64,000 nt of DNA from Bacteroidales bacterium (GTDB lineage: Bacteria > Bacteroidota > Bacteroidia > Bacteroidales > UBA1715). Each line of letters opens with the position of its first letter. Position 1 is the stretch's first letter. The DNA lies in contig JADKDL010000049.1 in assembly GCA_016714605.1 (NCBI GenBank), forward strand, positions 62,001 through 126,000, written 5' to 3'. Below the pieces are notes generated by a model. That model saw only the letters and a list, made by a program, of their open reading frames with translations, had not been told where the DNA came from and searched no databases. Position numbers and translations under genes: made by a program. Positions 54,483 to 63,488 of the stretch are shown in pieces.

Positions 54483-55166
54483 CTACAAGTTATTAATATC
54501 GCTTACAATTTTACCATCGTCAATAGTAATTACTCTATGAGCCTTATTTACAACCCTTTGATCGTGAGTAGAAAATATGAATGTAATATTTTCTTCTTTG
54601 TTTAGTCTTTCCATAATAGAAAGCAAATTTGAAGTAGAATCAGAATCAAGATTAGCAGTAGGTTCATCGGCAAGAATAAACTTAGGTTTAGAAGCCAAAG
54701 CCCGAGCAACAGCAACCCGCTGCTGTTGTCCGCCGGAAAGTTTTCCAGGACGCACATTCAGCTTATCGCTCAAACCAACAGCATTGAGCAATTCTACAGA
54801 ACGTTTGCTTCGCTCCTGCTTCGATTTTCCTTGCAATTGCATTATAAACTCAACATTTTCTTGAGCAGTGAGTACCGGAATAAGGTTATATGCCTGAAAA
54901 ACAAATCCAATATTATGCAATCTGAAATCTATAAGCTGAGAAGCCTTAAGACTACTTAAATTGGTATTATTTACTACAATATCGCCTTCGGTTGGGGTAT
55001 CAAGACCGCCAAGAATATTCAAGAATGTTGTTTTTCCCGAACCAGATGGCCCCACTATAGCAGCAAATTCGCCTTCTTTTACCGTTAAGTCAATACCTCG
55101 TACTGCATGAACCGGTACAACACCTTGATAGGTTTTATGAATATTTTTTACATCTATTACTATCAT
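54483..55166 (-). CDS. ABC transporter ATP-binding protein (LolD/MacB type)
   Basis: A 227-aa cytoplasmic ATPase that powers the two FtsX-type permeases upstream. Walker A 'IVGPSGSGKTTFLNILGG', Q-loop 'FVFQAYNLIPVLTAQENV', signature 'LSGGQQQRVAVARALA', Walker B 'FILADEPTANLD' and the switch His in 'FIFSTHDQRVV' are intact. LolD-type ATPases drive extraction of lipids or lipoproteins from the inner membrane rather than classical import. It follows the permease gene in the operon by about 130 bases. Confidence 0.93.
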   Translation of the reverse strand: MIVIDVKNIHKTYQGVVPVHAVRGIDLTVKEGEFAAIVGPSGSGKTTFLNILGGLDTPTEGDIVVNNTNLSSLKASQLIDFRLHNIGFVFQAYNLIPVLTAQENVEFIMQLQGKSKQERSKRSVELLNAVGLSDKLNVRPGKLSGGQQQRVAVARALASKPKFILADEPTANLDSDSTSNLLSIMERLNKEENITFIFSTHDQRVVNKAHRVITIDDGKIVSDINNL

Positions 55167-55294
55167 AATTCTATATTTTTAATTTTTTAAATAATTGTCG
55201 CAAGTAAAACGTATCAATAATTTTAATTTTTCAAAAAAAAGAGTTCAATCTTATATTTAAAATCTATATTTATAATTCTATTTATAATTACACA

Positions 55295-56716
55295 TCAGAA
55301 ACGAACAGCATCTGCTGGGTTAAGTCTTAATGCTCTACGAGCCGGAATAATAGCCGACAATATTCCGGTTACTATGACCAGTAAAACTATCTGGAAAAAC
55401 ATTTCAGCCTGCAATTTAGGGTACAAAATAGAACTATATCCCATAGCTTCAAAGCCTTCCTGAAACATAGATAAATTTATACCTTGTACTTCTAGATAAG
55501 ATATTAAAAAATAAGCTATTACCATACCCACAACGCCTCCGGTAAGACCTAAATAAACTGTTTCATACATAATCATGAAAAAAACACGCTTCTTGTTCAT
55601 TCCAATAGCTTTAAGCATACCTATCTCTTTAGTACGTTCCAAAACAGCCATAAGCATAGTATTTATTATACCAAACGCCAATGCAAAAAGTATAATACTC
55701 ATAATGATGAGTGTATAAAAATCCATCATATCCTCACTCATAGCCACTTCGGGTCTCACATCGCGATAGGTTTCAACGAGCAAATCAGGAAACATAGTCA
55801 CCAATTTCTGTTTAACAGAATCAAGACTTGCCTTGTCATGCAACATGATATCAATTTCATGAGCAGTATTGGCAGGCAATTGTGCTTGATTTGCAAAATT
55901 ATCATTCAATACAAAAGCATTTAATCCGTCAAACATTGCATCGTTGGTTTTATAATAACCTACTACTCTATATGTTTCGGGAATATTTTCGTTGGTATAA
56001 GAGTATGTTGATAACTCAATTTTACGTTTAATTTTGAGTTTAGCACAAGATTTAAATATTCTGTTTTTATGTACCAAATATTCATCTTCGGTAAGTATTT
56101 CCTTAAGTTTTAGGCTAAACTGTTTCTTCTTTTTGAACGACTCGCCATCTAACTTTTTAACCTTTTCCACAACCTCAGTAGGAATAGAGGAATGCGACAA
56201 GTTAAAAAATGCAACAGAATCTAAAAGATAATTTTCCAACTGATGCTTGAATGCAGTATTCTCACTTAAAAGTATAGGATTGCGAATACTGGAATCGAAA
56301 TAAGTACTGCCCTCATATTTTAAATAGTTTTTAATTGCAAAAACCGCAGAATCTTTTTCAGGATTAATAGCCACTAAATTGATAGCACCTCGCTGTGAGC
56401 CTGCATGCGACATAACCAAGTTTTTATACTTGTAGGTTACAGCTTTTACCTGAGGCAAAGCTTCAATTTTAGCCACACTTTCATTCACATCGGTAATAAG
56501 ATATTGTATTTCCTGATAATCAGAAAATTTTGGATGATGTAGTTGAATATGTGCAGTTTGATTGCTTATAATATCTTGCGACCTACTATCAATAACACCT
56601 GTTGCCAAGGCTATAATAAACGATCCGCTAAATACACCAATCATCATAGCTATAATAACCACCAAACTACGGGTCTTATTACGCCATACATTTTTCCATG
56701 ATATTAATGGTAACAT
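55295..56716 (-). CDS. FtsX/MacB-type ABC permease, subunit 2
   Basis: A 473-aa permease of the MacB/LolCE type. One N-terminal TM ('SLVVIIAMMIGVFSGSFIIA'), a large periplasmic domain (about 45-340), and three C-terminal TMs ('LIIMSIILFALAFGIINTML', 'VYLGLTGGVVGMVIAYFLIS', 'FQIVLLVIVTGILSAIIPA') with the conserved 'LKAIGMNKKRV' coupling segment. It pairs with the next gene upstream to form a heterodimer. The transported molecule is unknown; the LolA-like neighbour favours a lipid or lipoprotein. Confidence 0.9.
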   Translation of the reverse strand: MLPLISWKNVWRNKTRSLVVIIAMMIGVFSGSFIIALATGVIDSRSQDIISNQTAHIQLHHPKFSDYQEIQYLITDVNESVAKIEALPQVKAVTYKYKNLVMSHAGSQRGAINLVAINPEKDSAVFAIKNYLKYEGSTYFDSSIRNPILLSENTAFKHQLENYLLDSVAFFNLSHSSIPTEVVEKVKKLDGESFKKKKQFSLKLKEILTEDEYLVHKNRIFKSCAKLKIKRKIELSTYSYTNENIPETYRVVGYYKTNDAMFDGLNAFVLNDNFANQAQLPANTAHEIDIMLHDKASLDSVKQKLVTMFPDLLVETYRDVRPEVAMSEDMMDFYTLIIMSIILFALAFGIINTMLMAVLERTKEIGMLKAIGMNKKRVFFMIMYETVYLGLTGGVVGMVIAYFLISYLEVQGINLSMFQEGFEAMGYSSILYPKLQAEMFFQIVLLVIVTGILSAIIPARRALRLNPADAVRF

Positions 56717-56764
56717 AATTTATTTTTTTTAATGCTCAATTACTAAAAAAGATTTCTTAAAAGT

Positions 56765-58123
56765 TTATCCTCGCAAAGATGCTATTACATTGAAATTCTT
56801 GATCTTAAACAGAGGATACAAAGAAGCAACTGCAAACAAAATCAAAACAATAATTGTCTGCGAAACAAAGATAGAAACATCGGTAGAAAAAGGAATTACA
56901 GCCTCCCATCCCATATTTTCTATCGATTTTGCCATCTCCTCTTCCATTCTTATAGGGTTTAGGTAAAAATAAAAGATAATCGGTATTGAAATAAGAATTC
57001 CACCCAAACTACCTAATAATGCAATGAATAAATTCTCAATGGTAACTGTAAAAATAAGCAAGTGTTTTTTCAGACCTAAAGCGACCATTACAGCGAACTC
57101 TTTTTTTCGTTCATGAGTCATCATTATAATTGTACCTAGTATTCCGAAACCAATGATTAGATAAAGCAAAAACATAAATATTAATCCCGATTTATTGTCA
57201 GAATCAATCTGTTGCACCAACTCCTCTTTTAAGGTTTTCCACTTGTAAATATCAAATTTCTGCATATCGACAGATGCTTTCAGGTCAGCAGTAGCTTGTT
57301 CTAGTTTTGAATCATCATTCAGGTAAATATTTACCGTAGAAATGATACCAGGAGCATGAAGAAAATCCTGACAGGTTTTTATGTTCATTACCACAATTCG
57401 TTTGTTCATATCGGGCAACGGTAATTTCATAATACCTGCAACATGATAAATAGCAGCAGCAGAAGCACCTTGATAACCGGCACCAATTATTATGATACTA
57501 TCTTTCACCATACGTGGCTTTTTTGCAATAAAAACAATAGTCTTATCTTCATAGGTTTGCCCGATAGTAAAGTTGCTCGTATCGTTCTGAATACGTTTCT
57601 TAATAATAGAATCGTTTGGCAGACGAAGTTCCAATTCGGTATCATACTCAATTATTTTTAGGTAATGAGCAAGAACTTCTCCTATAAGTACAGAATTAGA
57701 TGAGTCTGTAATCATTTCACCAACAGTAATATTACGAGCAAATGTGTTTCCTTCTTTGGCAACTTCCATACCCATAATAAAAGTCTCTTTGGTATAATTC
57801 CCGGTAGAAGACATGCCAAAAGCACTAAGTCTAGAAATGCTCTTTTCTATAGCCTTATTATTTTCAAGGAAAGAAAAAAGAGCAGTAACGTAGAAAAAAG
57901 CATCGTCAATACTTTGCGATTCATTGAAGCCTTTACCCATACTTTGAATATGTCCGGTTTCTATGTTAATAATATTCTTTATTGCATTCTCATACATACC
58001 CAATGACTGACTACGCATAATAACTGCAAACAGAATTGCAAAAACAATAGAACTTACCGTGAGCAAGGTGCGTTTCTTATTACGCCAAAGATTTCTCCAT
58101 GCAATGGTCAAAAGTTTATTCAT
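56765..58123 (-). CDS. FtsX/MacB-type ABC permease, subunit 1
   Basis: A 452-aa permease with the same plan as its neighbour: 'IAWRNLWRNKKRTLLTVSSI' leading into the first TM, a large periplasmic domain, and three C-terminal TMs ('GLIFMFLLYLIIGFGILGTI', 'ENLFIALLGSLGGILISIPI', 'FVSQTIIVLILFAVASLYPL') with 'VMVALGLKKHL'. The two permeases share the opening 'WRN.WRNK.R' and probably work as a pair with the ATPase two genes downstream. It lies 80 bases after the LolA-like gene. Confidence 0.9.
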   Translation of the reverse strand: MNKLLTIAWRNLWRNKKRTLLTVSSIVFAILFAVIMRSQSLGMYENAIKNIINIETGHIQSMGKGFNESQSIDDAFFYVTALFSFLENNKAIEKSISRLSAFGMSSTGNYTKETFIMGMEVAKEGNTFARNITVGEMITDSSNSVLIGEVLAHYLKIIEYDTELELRLPNDSIIKKRIQNDTSNFTIGQTYEDKTIVFIAKKPRMVKDSIIIIGAGYQGASAAAIYHVAGIMKLPLPDMNKRIVVMNIKTCQDFLHAPGIISTVNIYLNDDSKLEQATADLKASVDMQKFDIYKWKTLKEELVQQIDSDNKSGLIFMFLLYLIIGFGILGTIIMMTHERKKEFAVMVALGLKKHLLIFTVTIENLFIALLGSLGGILISIPIIFYFYLNPIRMEEEMAKSIENMGWEAVIPFSTDVSIFVSQTIIVLILFAVASLYPLFKIKNFNVIASLRG

Positions 58124-58202
58124 GAGATTATTTTTAATGTTTAATGTTTTTTAATACATTTTTACAACTACAAAAAATGCAGTTGATTATTTAAATGGTC
58201 AA

Positions 58203-58946
58203 TTATCTTACTGTTTTCATATTCTGCTGCGAAAAGAAACCTTCTGTAACCGAAATATCAAAATCCATTGATTTAAAATACATTACAGTACGTTGAGATT
58301 CATCAGAAGCCGGAATAATTTCAAGTTTAGACGGAATTTCTCTTCCATCGAAAGTTTTTATTTCAGATGCTTTTTCGGTGTGAACCAAGTCCATTTCATC
58401 ATCATAATATTCAGCCTTAAGAATCAAATAGTCATCTTTAGAAATCCACATATTAATTTTTCCCCAAATCACATCGGCATCTTCAACCGGAATCAATTCA
58501 ATTTTAGAACAAGTTTTTCCACCTATAGTTTCGGTAGCTTTAATTGTGTGAGAATAATCGTTTACCAAAGAACTTTGACGCATCAGGTCATCGTTAGAAA
58601 TATCAGAGCCCATCCACCCTTGCGACATCATACTTGGTGGCATTTTAACCATTCTATTTATTGCCGGATTCCAACTCCAAAGATCTTTGCTGCGTTTCAG
58701 GAACGCTTGTCCTTTATCAGAAGCAGGAGCAGTAATTACAACCAAAGAATATTCGTTACCCAAACTCCAACTCTTCATAGTATACGAACGAGTCCATTTA
58801 GGACGAATTACTTCCAGAGTCATCTCAGTAAAATTAGATTTACCCCTGAACTTTTCATCTGCTTTGGCAACAATTTGCTTTGCATCTTGAGCAAAACACT
58901 GAACCGTAAGCAGAATAACCATAAAAGAAATTAATACCTTTTTCAT
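58203..58946 (-). CDS. LolA-like outer-membrane lipoprotein-sorting family protein
   Basis: About 247 aa from the ATG at 58946, giving the signal peptide 'MKKVLISFMVILLTVQCFAQ'; a longer frame upstream is unlikely. The mature part follows the LolA-like family often annotated 'outer membrane lipoprotein-sorting protein' (pfam17131): 'AKADEKFRGKSNFTEMTLEV', 'GQAFLKRSKDLWSWNPAINR', 'WGKINMWISKDDYLILKAEY'. Such proteins carry lipids or lipoproteins across the periplasm in a half-barrel. It is second in the TetR operon, ahead of the two permeases. True lipoprotein sorting is not shown; a sterol, hopanoid or other lipid cargo is equally possible. Confidence 0.82.
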   Translation of the reverse strand: MKKVLISFMVILLTVQCFAQDAKQIVAKADEKFRGKSNFTEMTLEVIRPKWTRSYTMKSWSLGNEYSLVVITAPASDKGQAFLKRSKDLWSWNPAINRMVKMPPSMMSQGWMGSDISNDDLMRQSSLVNDYSHTIKATETIGGKTCSKIELIPVEDADVIWGKINMWISKDDYLILKAEYYDDEMDLVHTEKASEIKTFDGREIPSKLEIIPASDESQRTVMYFKSMDFDISVTEGFFSQQNMKTVR

Positions 58947-59031
58947 ACATACATAATTTGTTAATTTGAAAATAAGATAATTTGAAAATATTCTAAAACA
59001 TTCAATATCAGCAATCAAAATTCAAAAAAAA

Positions 59032-59607
59032 TCAACAATATTGTTTAATAACATTATCAACAACAGCATCCAACGGAAACAACTCCGGTTCAATAATATA
59101 TTGAAAACTGATGCCATCCATAAGAGCATTAAAAACAACAGTATCAATTTCAGGAGTAAGTGAACCTTTTTTTCTGAAATATTCAATCAAAATAGCAGAC
59201 ATATCATTTGTAAAATCATGCATTTCTGTCTTAATTAAATCATACACATTGGGCTGAGTAAATAAATTAAAATAGAGCTTCCAAAAACTTCTATTTGCTT
59301 GTAGCAGTTTAAAAACTTCGGTAATATAATGTTTCATTTCATCGGCCGTAAGAATTCCATTTTTATCAAGATCGAAAAATTCCATAGCCTGATTAATTCC
59401 AATTTTGAACAAACTGAGCAGAAGTTCTTCTTTGCTTTCAAAATAACTGTAAGGCAGACCTTTTGAAATACCCGCAGCTTTTGCAATTTCGCTCATGCTT
59501 GTTGCAGAATAACCTTTTTGAGAAAATAATTCTAATGCTACATTTAATATGAGTGTACGTTTCTCTTCTTTAATTATATTATTTTGTATTTCTGTTCTAG
59601 GCGACAT
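59032..59607 (-). CDS. TetR-family transcriptional repressor
   Basis: A 191-aa repressor from the ATG at 59607 ('MSPRTEIQNN'). A longer frame starting with TTG at 59649 runs through the operator and is rejected. The N-terminal HTH reads 'RTLILNVALELFSQKGYSAT', then 'MSEIAKAAGISKGLPYSYFE' and 'SKEELLLSLF'. The C-terminal ligand domain is typical in length. It heads the operon tetR, lolA-like, two permeases, ATPase, barrel. A TetR-type palindrome overlapping the promoter shows probable autorepression, relieved by a lipophilic or other small ligand. Confidence 0.92.
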   Translation of the reverse strand: MSPRTEIQNNIIKEEKRTLILNVALELFSQKGYSATSMSEIAKAAGISKGLPYSYFESKEELLLSLFKIGINQAMEFFDLDKNGILTADEMKHYITEVFKLLQANRSFWKLYFNLFTQPNVYDLIKTEMHDFTNDMSAILIEYFRKKGSLTPEIDTVVFNALMDGISFQYIIEPELFPLDAVVDNVIKQYC

Positions 59608-59628
59608 GGGTATGAATAAAATATTTTT

Positions 59629-59654
59629 TTTGACTGAACGGTCGGTCAAATATA
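59629..59654 (-). promoter_or_regulatory. TetR-type operator overlapping the operon -7 box
   Basis: An imperfect 22-base palindrome at 59629-59650 has ends TTTGAC and GTCAAA and a centre GAACGGTC. The minus-strand -7 box TATATTTG at 59647-59654 overlaps it by four bases, so a bound repressor would block the promoter. Confidence 0.75.
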
Positions 59655-60070
59655 GAAATTGATTTTGGAAAAAAAATATTTATTAATAATAATTTTTCAT
59701 AGCACTAGAAAATAAATAAATATGTATATTTAGGTTATGGTTGCTATGATATTTACAATTTATTAACATTAAAAATACTTAACAATTATATTTTACATAA
59801 TGCAAAATATAATTATGTAATTTGAATTAAAATAATTAGTTATTAAAATAAAAATATATAATTTATTAGTTTTTAATAAATTATATGCTACAAAAAATCA
59901 TACATGTTAATTTAGTGTTAATTTTTTTCAATGTTTTTGGTCAATTTTTTAGGGTAATTCTCAAGATAACTCAAGTTAATATAATATAATAATTCATTAA
60001 CTTTGTGTTATATTTATCATAATCTACTAATAATCAAAAAATTAATACAACTTAAAATATATAATTAATT
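59651..60070. other. AT-rich divergent intergenic region tetR / lipoprotein
   Basis: About 420 bases, extremely AT-rich. It holds an 11-bp inverted repeat (59784-59794 with 59804-59814, AATTATATTTT) and the -7 box TAACTTTG at 59998-60005 for the lipoprotein gene. No coding potential is seen. Confidence 0.5.
59998..60005 (+). promoter_or_regulatory. Candidate -7 box for the 60-64 kb cluster
   Basis: TAACTTTG followed by TG matches TAnnTTTG, 66 bases before the lipoprotein start. The -33 position reads AGTT, a weak match. Confidence 0.45.
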
Positions 60071-60808
60071 ATGTTTAAAAGAAATTCATTTCAAATAGTT
60101 TTAATACTATTCTTATTTATTTCAGCAATATCATGTACTAAAGAAGAAGGAAAAGGCGGAGTAGCTTCTATAACTGGAGTAGTTAAAATTCAAAACATTG
60201 ATTATTTCCTTAAAAATGTAGGCAGCGCGGCAATTGCAAAAGATTTCGATGTATATATAAAATATGGAGATTCTGAAAATGTAAGTGATAAGATAGAAAC
60301 ATCTGATGAAGGTGTATTTACTTTCAATTATTTAACTCCAGGCGATTATACGGTGTACGTATTTTCAGACGATACAACTGTCTACAAGGCACAATATGAA
60401 ATTACTATTAATAAAATGTTAACAATATCAGACAAAAAAGAAACAATAGACTTAGGTGAAATTATGGTTTATAAACAATTAGAAGTAAATGATGGCGTAG
60501 CTCAGGTATGTGGCAACGTTAGAGAAATTAATTATATTAATGGAACAAAATTCCCTTTAGATACAATTGCAGCACAAGACAAAGATTTATATTTGATGTA
60601 TGGCGATACAACTTTTTTTGAACTTAAAACTGCAACGCATTACGATGGAAGCTTCTGCTTTACAAATCTAATTCCCGGCAAATACAAGGTTTATACCCTC
60701 TCAGAACAATTACTGAGTACCGAAGATATTCCGGTTTTCATGACATTTGAAATTACAGACTCAACAAAATCTATTCAGCTAGCACCTGTTTATATATCAA
60801 ACTATTAA
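60071..60808 (+). CDS. Lipoprotein with two carboxypeptidase-regulatory-like domains
   Basis: A 245-aa lipoprotein: the signal peptide ends in a lipobox 'FISAISC' (Cys about residue 22). Two similar beta-sandwich units follow, each of the form 'GVVKIQNID...' to 'FNYLTPGDYTVYVFSDDTTV' (about 30-130) and 'GNVREINYINGTKFPLD' to 'CFTNLIPGKYKVYTLSEQLL' (about 140-240). These resemble transthyretin-like carboxypeptidase-regulatory domains. The function is unknown; it is the first gene of the cluster that includes VTC and DUF4956. Confidence 0.7.
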   Translation: MFKRNSFQIVLILFLFISAISCTKEEGKGGVASITGVVKIQNIDYFLKNVGSAAIAKDFDVYIKYGDSENVSDKIETSDEGVFTFNYLTPGDYTVYVFSDDTTVYKAQYEITINKMLTISDKKETIDLGEIMVYKQLEVNDGVAQVCGNVREINYINGTKFPLDTIAAQDKDLYLMYGDTTFFELKTATHYDGSFCFTNLIPGKYKVYTLSEQLLSTEDIPVFMTFEITDSTKSIQLAPVYISNY

Positions 60809-60821
60809 TTACAAAACTACT

Positions 60822-61250
60822 ATGTACAAAAAAAATTTACTTGCAAAATTAATTATATCATTCACTCTTGTTTTTTTTCATATTGTACTATTTGCACAGA
60901 GTAAATCTGAAACAGCAAAGCTGAAAATAAAATCGAAAACAGAATATAAAGCAGATTTTGTAGATGGAAATGGAAAACCAATCATTGATGAAAAAGTGAC
61001 ATTCGATGCTCGCGGAAATACAATAAGCGAAATAACATATTCGGCAGAAGGGAAATTATTGACCGAAGTTAGATATACATATAATACAGCTGATCAAGTT
61101 GAAACTGAAGAGCACTACAAATCTAACAAATTGACTAAAAAATTTGTATATAAATTCAACGACAAGGGTTTGAAGATATCAAAATCTGAATACGACTCTG
61201 CTAATAAATTGGTGAAAACCAAAACATTCTCTTATGAGTTTTTTCAATAA
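60822..61250 (+). CDS. Small secreted protein with YD/MORN-like repeats
   Basis: A 142-aa protein with a signal peptide ('LLAKLIISFTLVFFHIVLFA'). The mature part has about four short beta repeats: 'TFDARGNTISEITYSAEGKL', 'YTYNTADQVETEEHYKSNKL', 'YKFNDKGLKISKSEYDSANK', which look like the RHS/YD or antitoxin-MORN type pattern seen in many Bacteroidota secreted proteins. It starts 14 bases after the lipoprotein gene and is followed by the VTC gene, so it probably belongs to the same operon. No activity is assigned. Confidence 0.65.
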   Translation: MYKKNLLAKLIISFTLVFFHIVLFAQSKSETAKLKIKSKTEYKADFVDGNGKPIIDEKVTFDARGNTISEITYSAEGKLLTEVRYTYNTADQVETEEHYKSNKLTKKFVYKFNDKGLKISKSEYDSANKLVKTKTFSYEFFQ

Positions 61251-61286
61251 TAAAATTAAATTAACAATAATATTTGTCGGTTTAAT

Positions 61287-62066
61287 ATGAAAGATAAAAA
61301 TATAAAAACAGCCATAGATACTGTAATTGAACAATTTGCTCCTATCGGGTTAGAAGAGATGGATTCTGTAAAGTTGCTTAACCGTACCGACAAAAAATTT
61401 GTATTGCCTATTTGTAAGTTAACCGATATTTTAGCAGATATGCACGATAAATATAGACTGCTATATATAAACGACATATCAAAACAATCATACTATACCA
61501 TATATTTTGATACTCCCGACCAAAAAATGTATGTAGAGCATCAAAACGGGAAACTTAACAGGTTTAAAGTGAGATATAGAAATTACGAATCGACAAACGC
61601 CGGATTTCTAGAAATAAAATTTAAAAATAATAAAGGACGAACTGAAAAAAGAAGAATATCATTTGATTATCCGGTTAAGAATTTAAGCGAAGCAAATGAA
61701 TTTCTGCAAAAAAACTCACCATATAAGGCAGAAGATTTACTTCCAATATCAGAGGTTCGGTACATAAGACTAACCTTTGTAAATATAGCTAATGGAGAGA
61801 GAGTTACGGTTGATTATAATTTACAAGTAAATATGTTTAATCATAATGAACAATCGGAAGATTTTGACCATATCTGTATAATTGAGGTTAAGAGAGATAA
61901 AAACAGTGGAATATCGGGCATTGCCGACATATTACTGAAACATAGAGTTACTTCAAATGGCATGAGCAAGTATTGCATTGGTTTGGCAGCAGTTTCTGAT
62001 GACATAAAAAAGAATAGATTCAAACAAAAATTGAGAAATCTTGAAAAGTTGAGATCTGATAATTAA
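61287..62066 (+). CDS. VTC-domain (polyphosphate polymerase-like) protein
   Basis: A 259-aa cytoplasmic protein with a VTC domain over nearly its whole length. The tunnel-fold motifs are visible: 'NRTDKKFVLPICKL', 'YTIYFDTPDQKMY', 'LNRFKVRYRNYEST', 'FLEIKFKNNKGRTEKRRISF', and C-terminal 'ICIIEVKRDK'. Eukaryotic VTC4 makes polyphosphate from ATP; bacterial members are usually found beside DUF4956 and CotH-like genes and their product is not established. Here the neighbour is DUF4956, matching that arrangement. Polyphosphate synthesis is a reasonable but unproven assignment. Confidence 0.85.
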   Translation: MKDKNIKTAIDTVIEQFAPIGLEEMDSVKLLNRTDKKFVLPICKLTDILADMHDKYRLLYINDISKQSYYTIYFDTPDQKMYVEHQNGKLNRFKVRYRNYESTNAGFLEIKFKNNKGRTEKRRISFDYPVKNLSEANEFLQKNSPYKAEDLLPISEVRYIRLTFVNIANGERVTVDYNLQVNMFNHNEQSEDFDHICIIEVKRDKNSGISGIADILLKHRVTSNGMSKYCIGLAAVSDDIKKNRFKQKLRNLEKLRSDN

Positions 62067-62131
62067 AAAAAATATATTGTTTAGATTGAAAATTAATCCT
62101 ATTTATAAAAAGTAAAAAAAGCAAATACTGT

Positions 62132-62785
62132 ATGGAATTTTTTGGAATAGACCTCATTAATGTGAGTGATTTTAGTGAGCTAGTTGCCCGTTTTTTATTT
62201 AACATGACTTTTGTAGTAGTAATTGTACGATTTCTATATTACGCAGGTACGCGCCGTAAAGATTATCTGTTTACCTATATTTTACTTGCTGCAACAATAT
62301 TTTTACTTTGTTTCTTGCTTGAAAATGTAAAGTTACAACTTGGATTTGCTCTTGGCTTGTTTGCTATATTCGGCATTATTAGATACCGAACCGATGCAAT
62401 GCCTATTAAAGAAATGTCTTATCTTTTTATTATTATTGGCTTGTCGGTTATAAATGCATTATCAAATAAAAAAGTAAGTTATGCTGAACTTTTGTTTACC
62501 AATTTTGCAATTCTTGCAATAGCTTTTATACTCGAAAAAGTATGGTTGCTCAAACATGAAACCATGAAGGTGATTCTCTATGACAAGATAGAACTGGTAA
62601 AATCTCAAAACATAGAACTGCTTAAAAATGATATTGAACAAAGAACCGGGCTTAAGATAAATAGACTGGAAGTAGGTAACATTGATTTTTTAAGAGATGC
62701 TGCAAAAATCAGAATATTCTATTTTACTCATGACAATAATGTTCCTGAAGAAGTAAGAAGTCAAACAGATAATAATTCACTATAA
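62132..62785 (+). CDS. DUF4956 family membrane protein
   Basis: A 217-aa protein with four predicted transmembrane helices in residues about 18-130 ('FNMTFVVVIVRFLYYAG', 'YILLAATIFLLCFLLENVKL', 'LGFALGLFAIFGIIRYRTDA', 'YLFIIIGLSVINAL') and a cytoplasmic C-terminal domain. 'FGIIRYRTDAMPIKEMSYLF' is the family signature. DUF4956 proteins accompany VTC-domain proteins and may form the membrane partner that anchors or exports their product. It lies 65 bases after the VTC gene. Confidence 0.88.
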   Translation: MEFFGIDLINVSDFSELVARFLFNMTFVVVIVRFLYYAGTRRKDYLFTYILLAATIFLLCFLLENVKLQLGFALGLFAIFGIIRYRTDAMPIKEMSYLFIIIGLSVINALSNKKVSYAELLFTNFAILAIAFILEKVWLLKHETMKVILYDKIELVKSQNIELLKNDIEQRTGLKINRLEVGNIDFLRDAAKIRIFYFTHDNNVPEEVRSQTDNNSL

Positions 62786-62796
62786 TTTTTTACAGA

Positions 62797-63465
62797 TTGA
62801 AAAACATTGTTTTACAGATATTGCTAAGCGTCTTTTTTTTGTCAGTAATACAATTACATGCACAAGAAAAAGACTTAGCTTTATGGGGAGAAGTTGCTTT
62901 AAAGAAAGACTTAACTAAGAAAATATCGCTCGGTTTATCAGAAGAGATGCGTTTCAATAATAATATTTCAAATCTTAAAGCAATAAATACAGAAATACAA
63001 TTATCGGTAAAACTATCTAAAATTTTTAAAGCAGATATGGCTTATCGGTATGGTTTGAACCAACATGAAAATGGTTTTTTTGCTAAACATAGATTTGGTA
63101 TTAGCTTAGAAGCAGAGAAAGAATTTGGTTCATTTGACCTTGCATTGCGCTCACGGATTTTGCTTTATAAAGACACTTACAGCAACGAACAAACAGATTT
63201 GTATCCAAATTATGAAAACCGAAACCGACTAAAAATTGGTTATAATATTAGAAAATTCAAGACAGATCCGTTCTTTTCTATTGAAAGTTTTCATGCAATA
63301 AGTAATGTTTCTGTTTTGGATATTGAAGGACTTAGATTATCTTACGGCTTCGTTACAAAGATGAAGTATAAAACAAAGTTAAATACTGCGTTTATTTGTA
63401 ATTATAATCTTTTAGAAAAAGGGACAGAATATGTTATAAATATTGCTTTTTCAAAAGAGTTTTGA
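62797..63465 (+). CDS. DUF2490 family outer-membrane protein
   Basis: About 222 aa, starting at TTG 62797, 11 bases after DUF4956, followed by a signal peptide ('VLQILLSVFFLSVIQLHAQ'). The rest is a beta-barrel pattern: 'LALWGEVALKKDLTKKISLG', 'FKADMAYRYGLNQHENGFFA', 'KHRFGISLEAEKEFGSFDLA', with a C-terminal Phe strand. DUF2490 proteins are outer-membrane barrels of unknown role. TTG is a rare start in this window and a missing base upstream cannot be excluded, but the signal peptide begins right there. Confidence 0.78.
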   Translation: MKNIVLQILLSVFFLSVIQLHAQEKDLALWGEVALKKDLTKKISLGLSEEMRFNNNISNLKAINTEIQLSVKLSKIFKADMAYRYGLNQHENGFFAKHRFGISLEAEKEFGSFDLALRSRILLYKDTYSNEQTDLYPNYENRNRLKIGYNIRKFKTDPFFSIESFHAISNVSVLDIEGLRLSYGFVTKMKYKTKLNTAFICNYNLLEKGTEYVINIAFSKEF

Positions 63466-63488
63466 CCTAACTCAATCTTAATAGCGTT

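Noticed and set aside
59608..59649. Longer N-terminus for the TetR protein from TTG 59649
   Set aside because: The extra codons lie within the operator and -7 box and would not be transcribed; ATG 59607 gives a normal TetR start.
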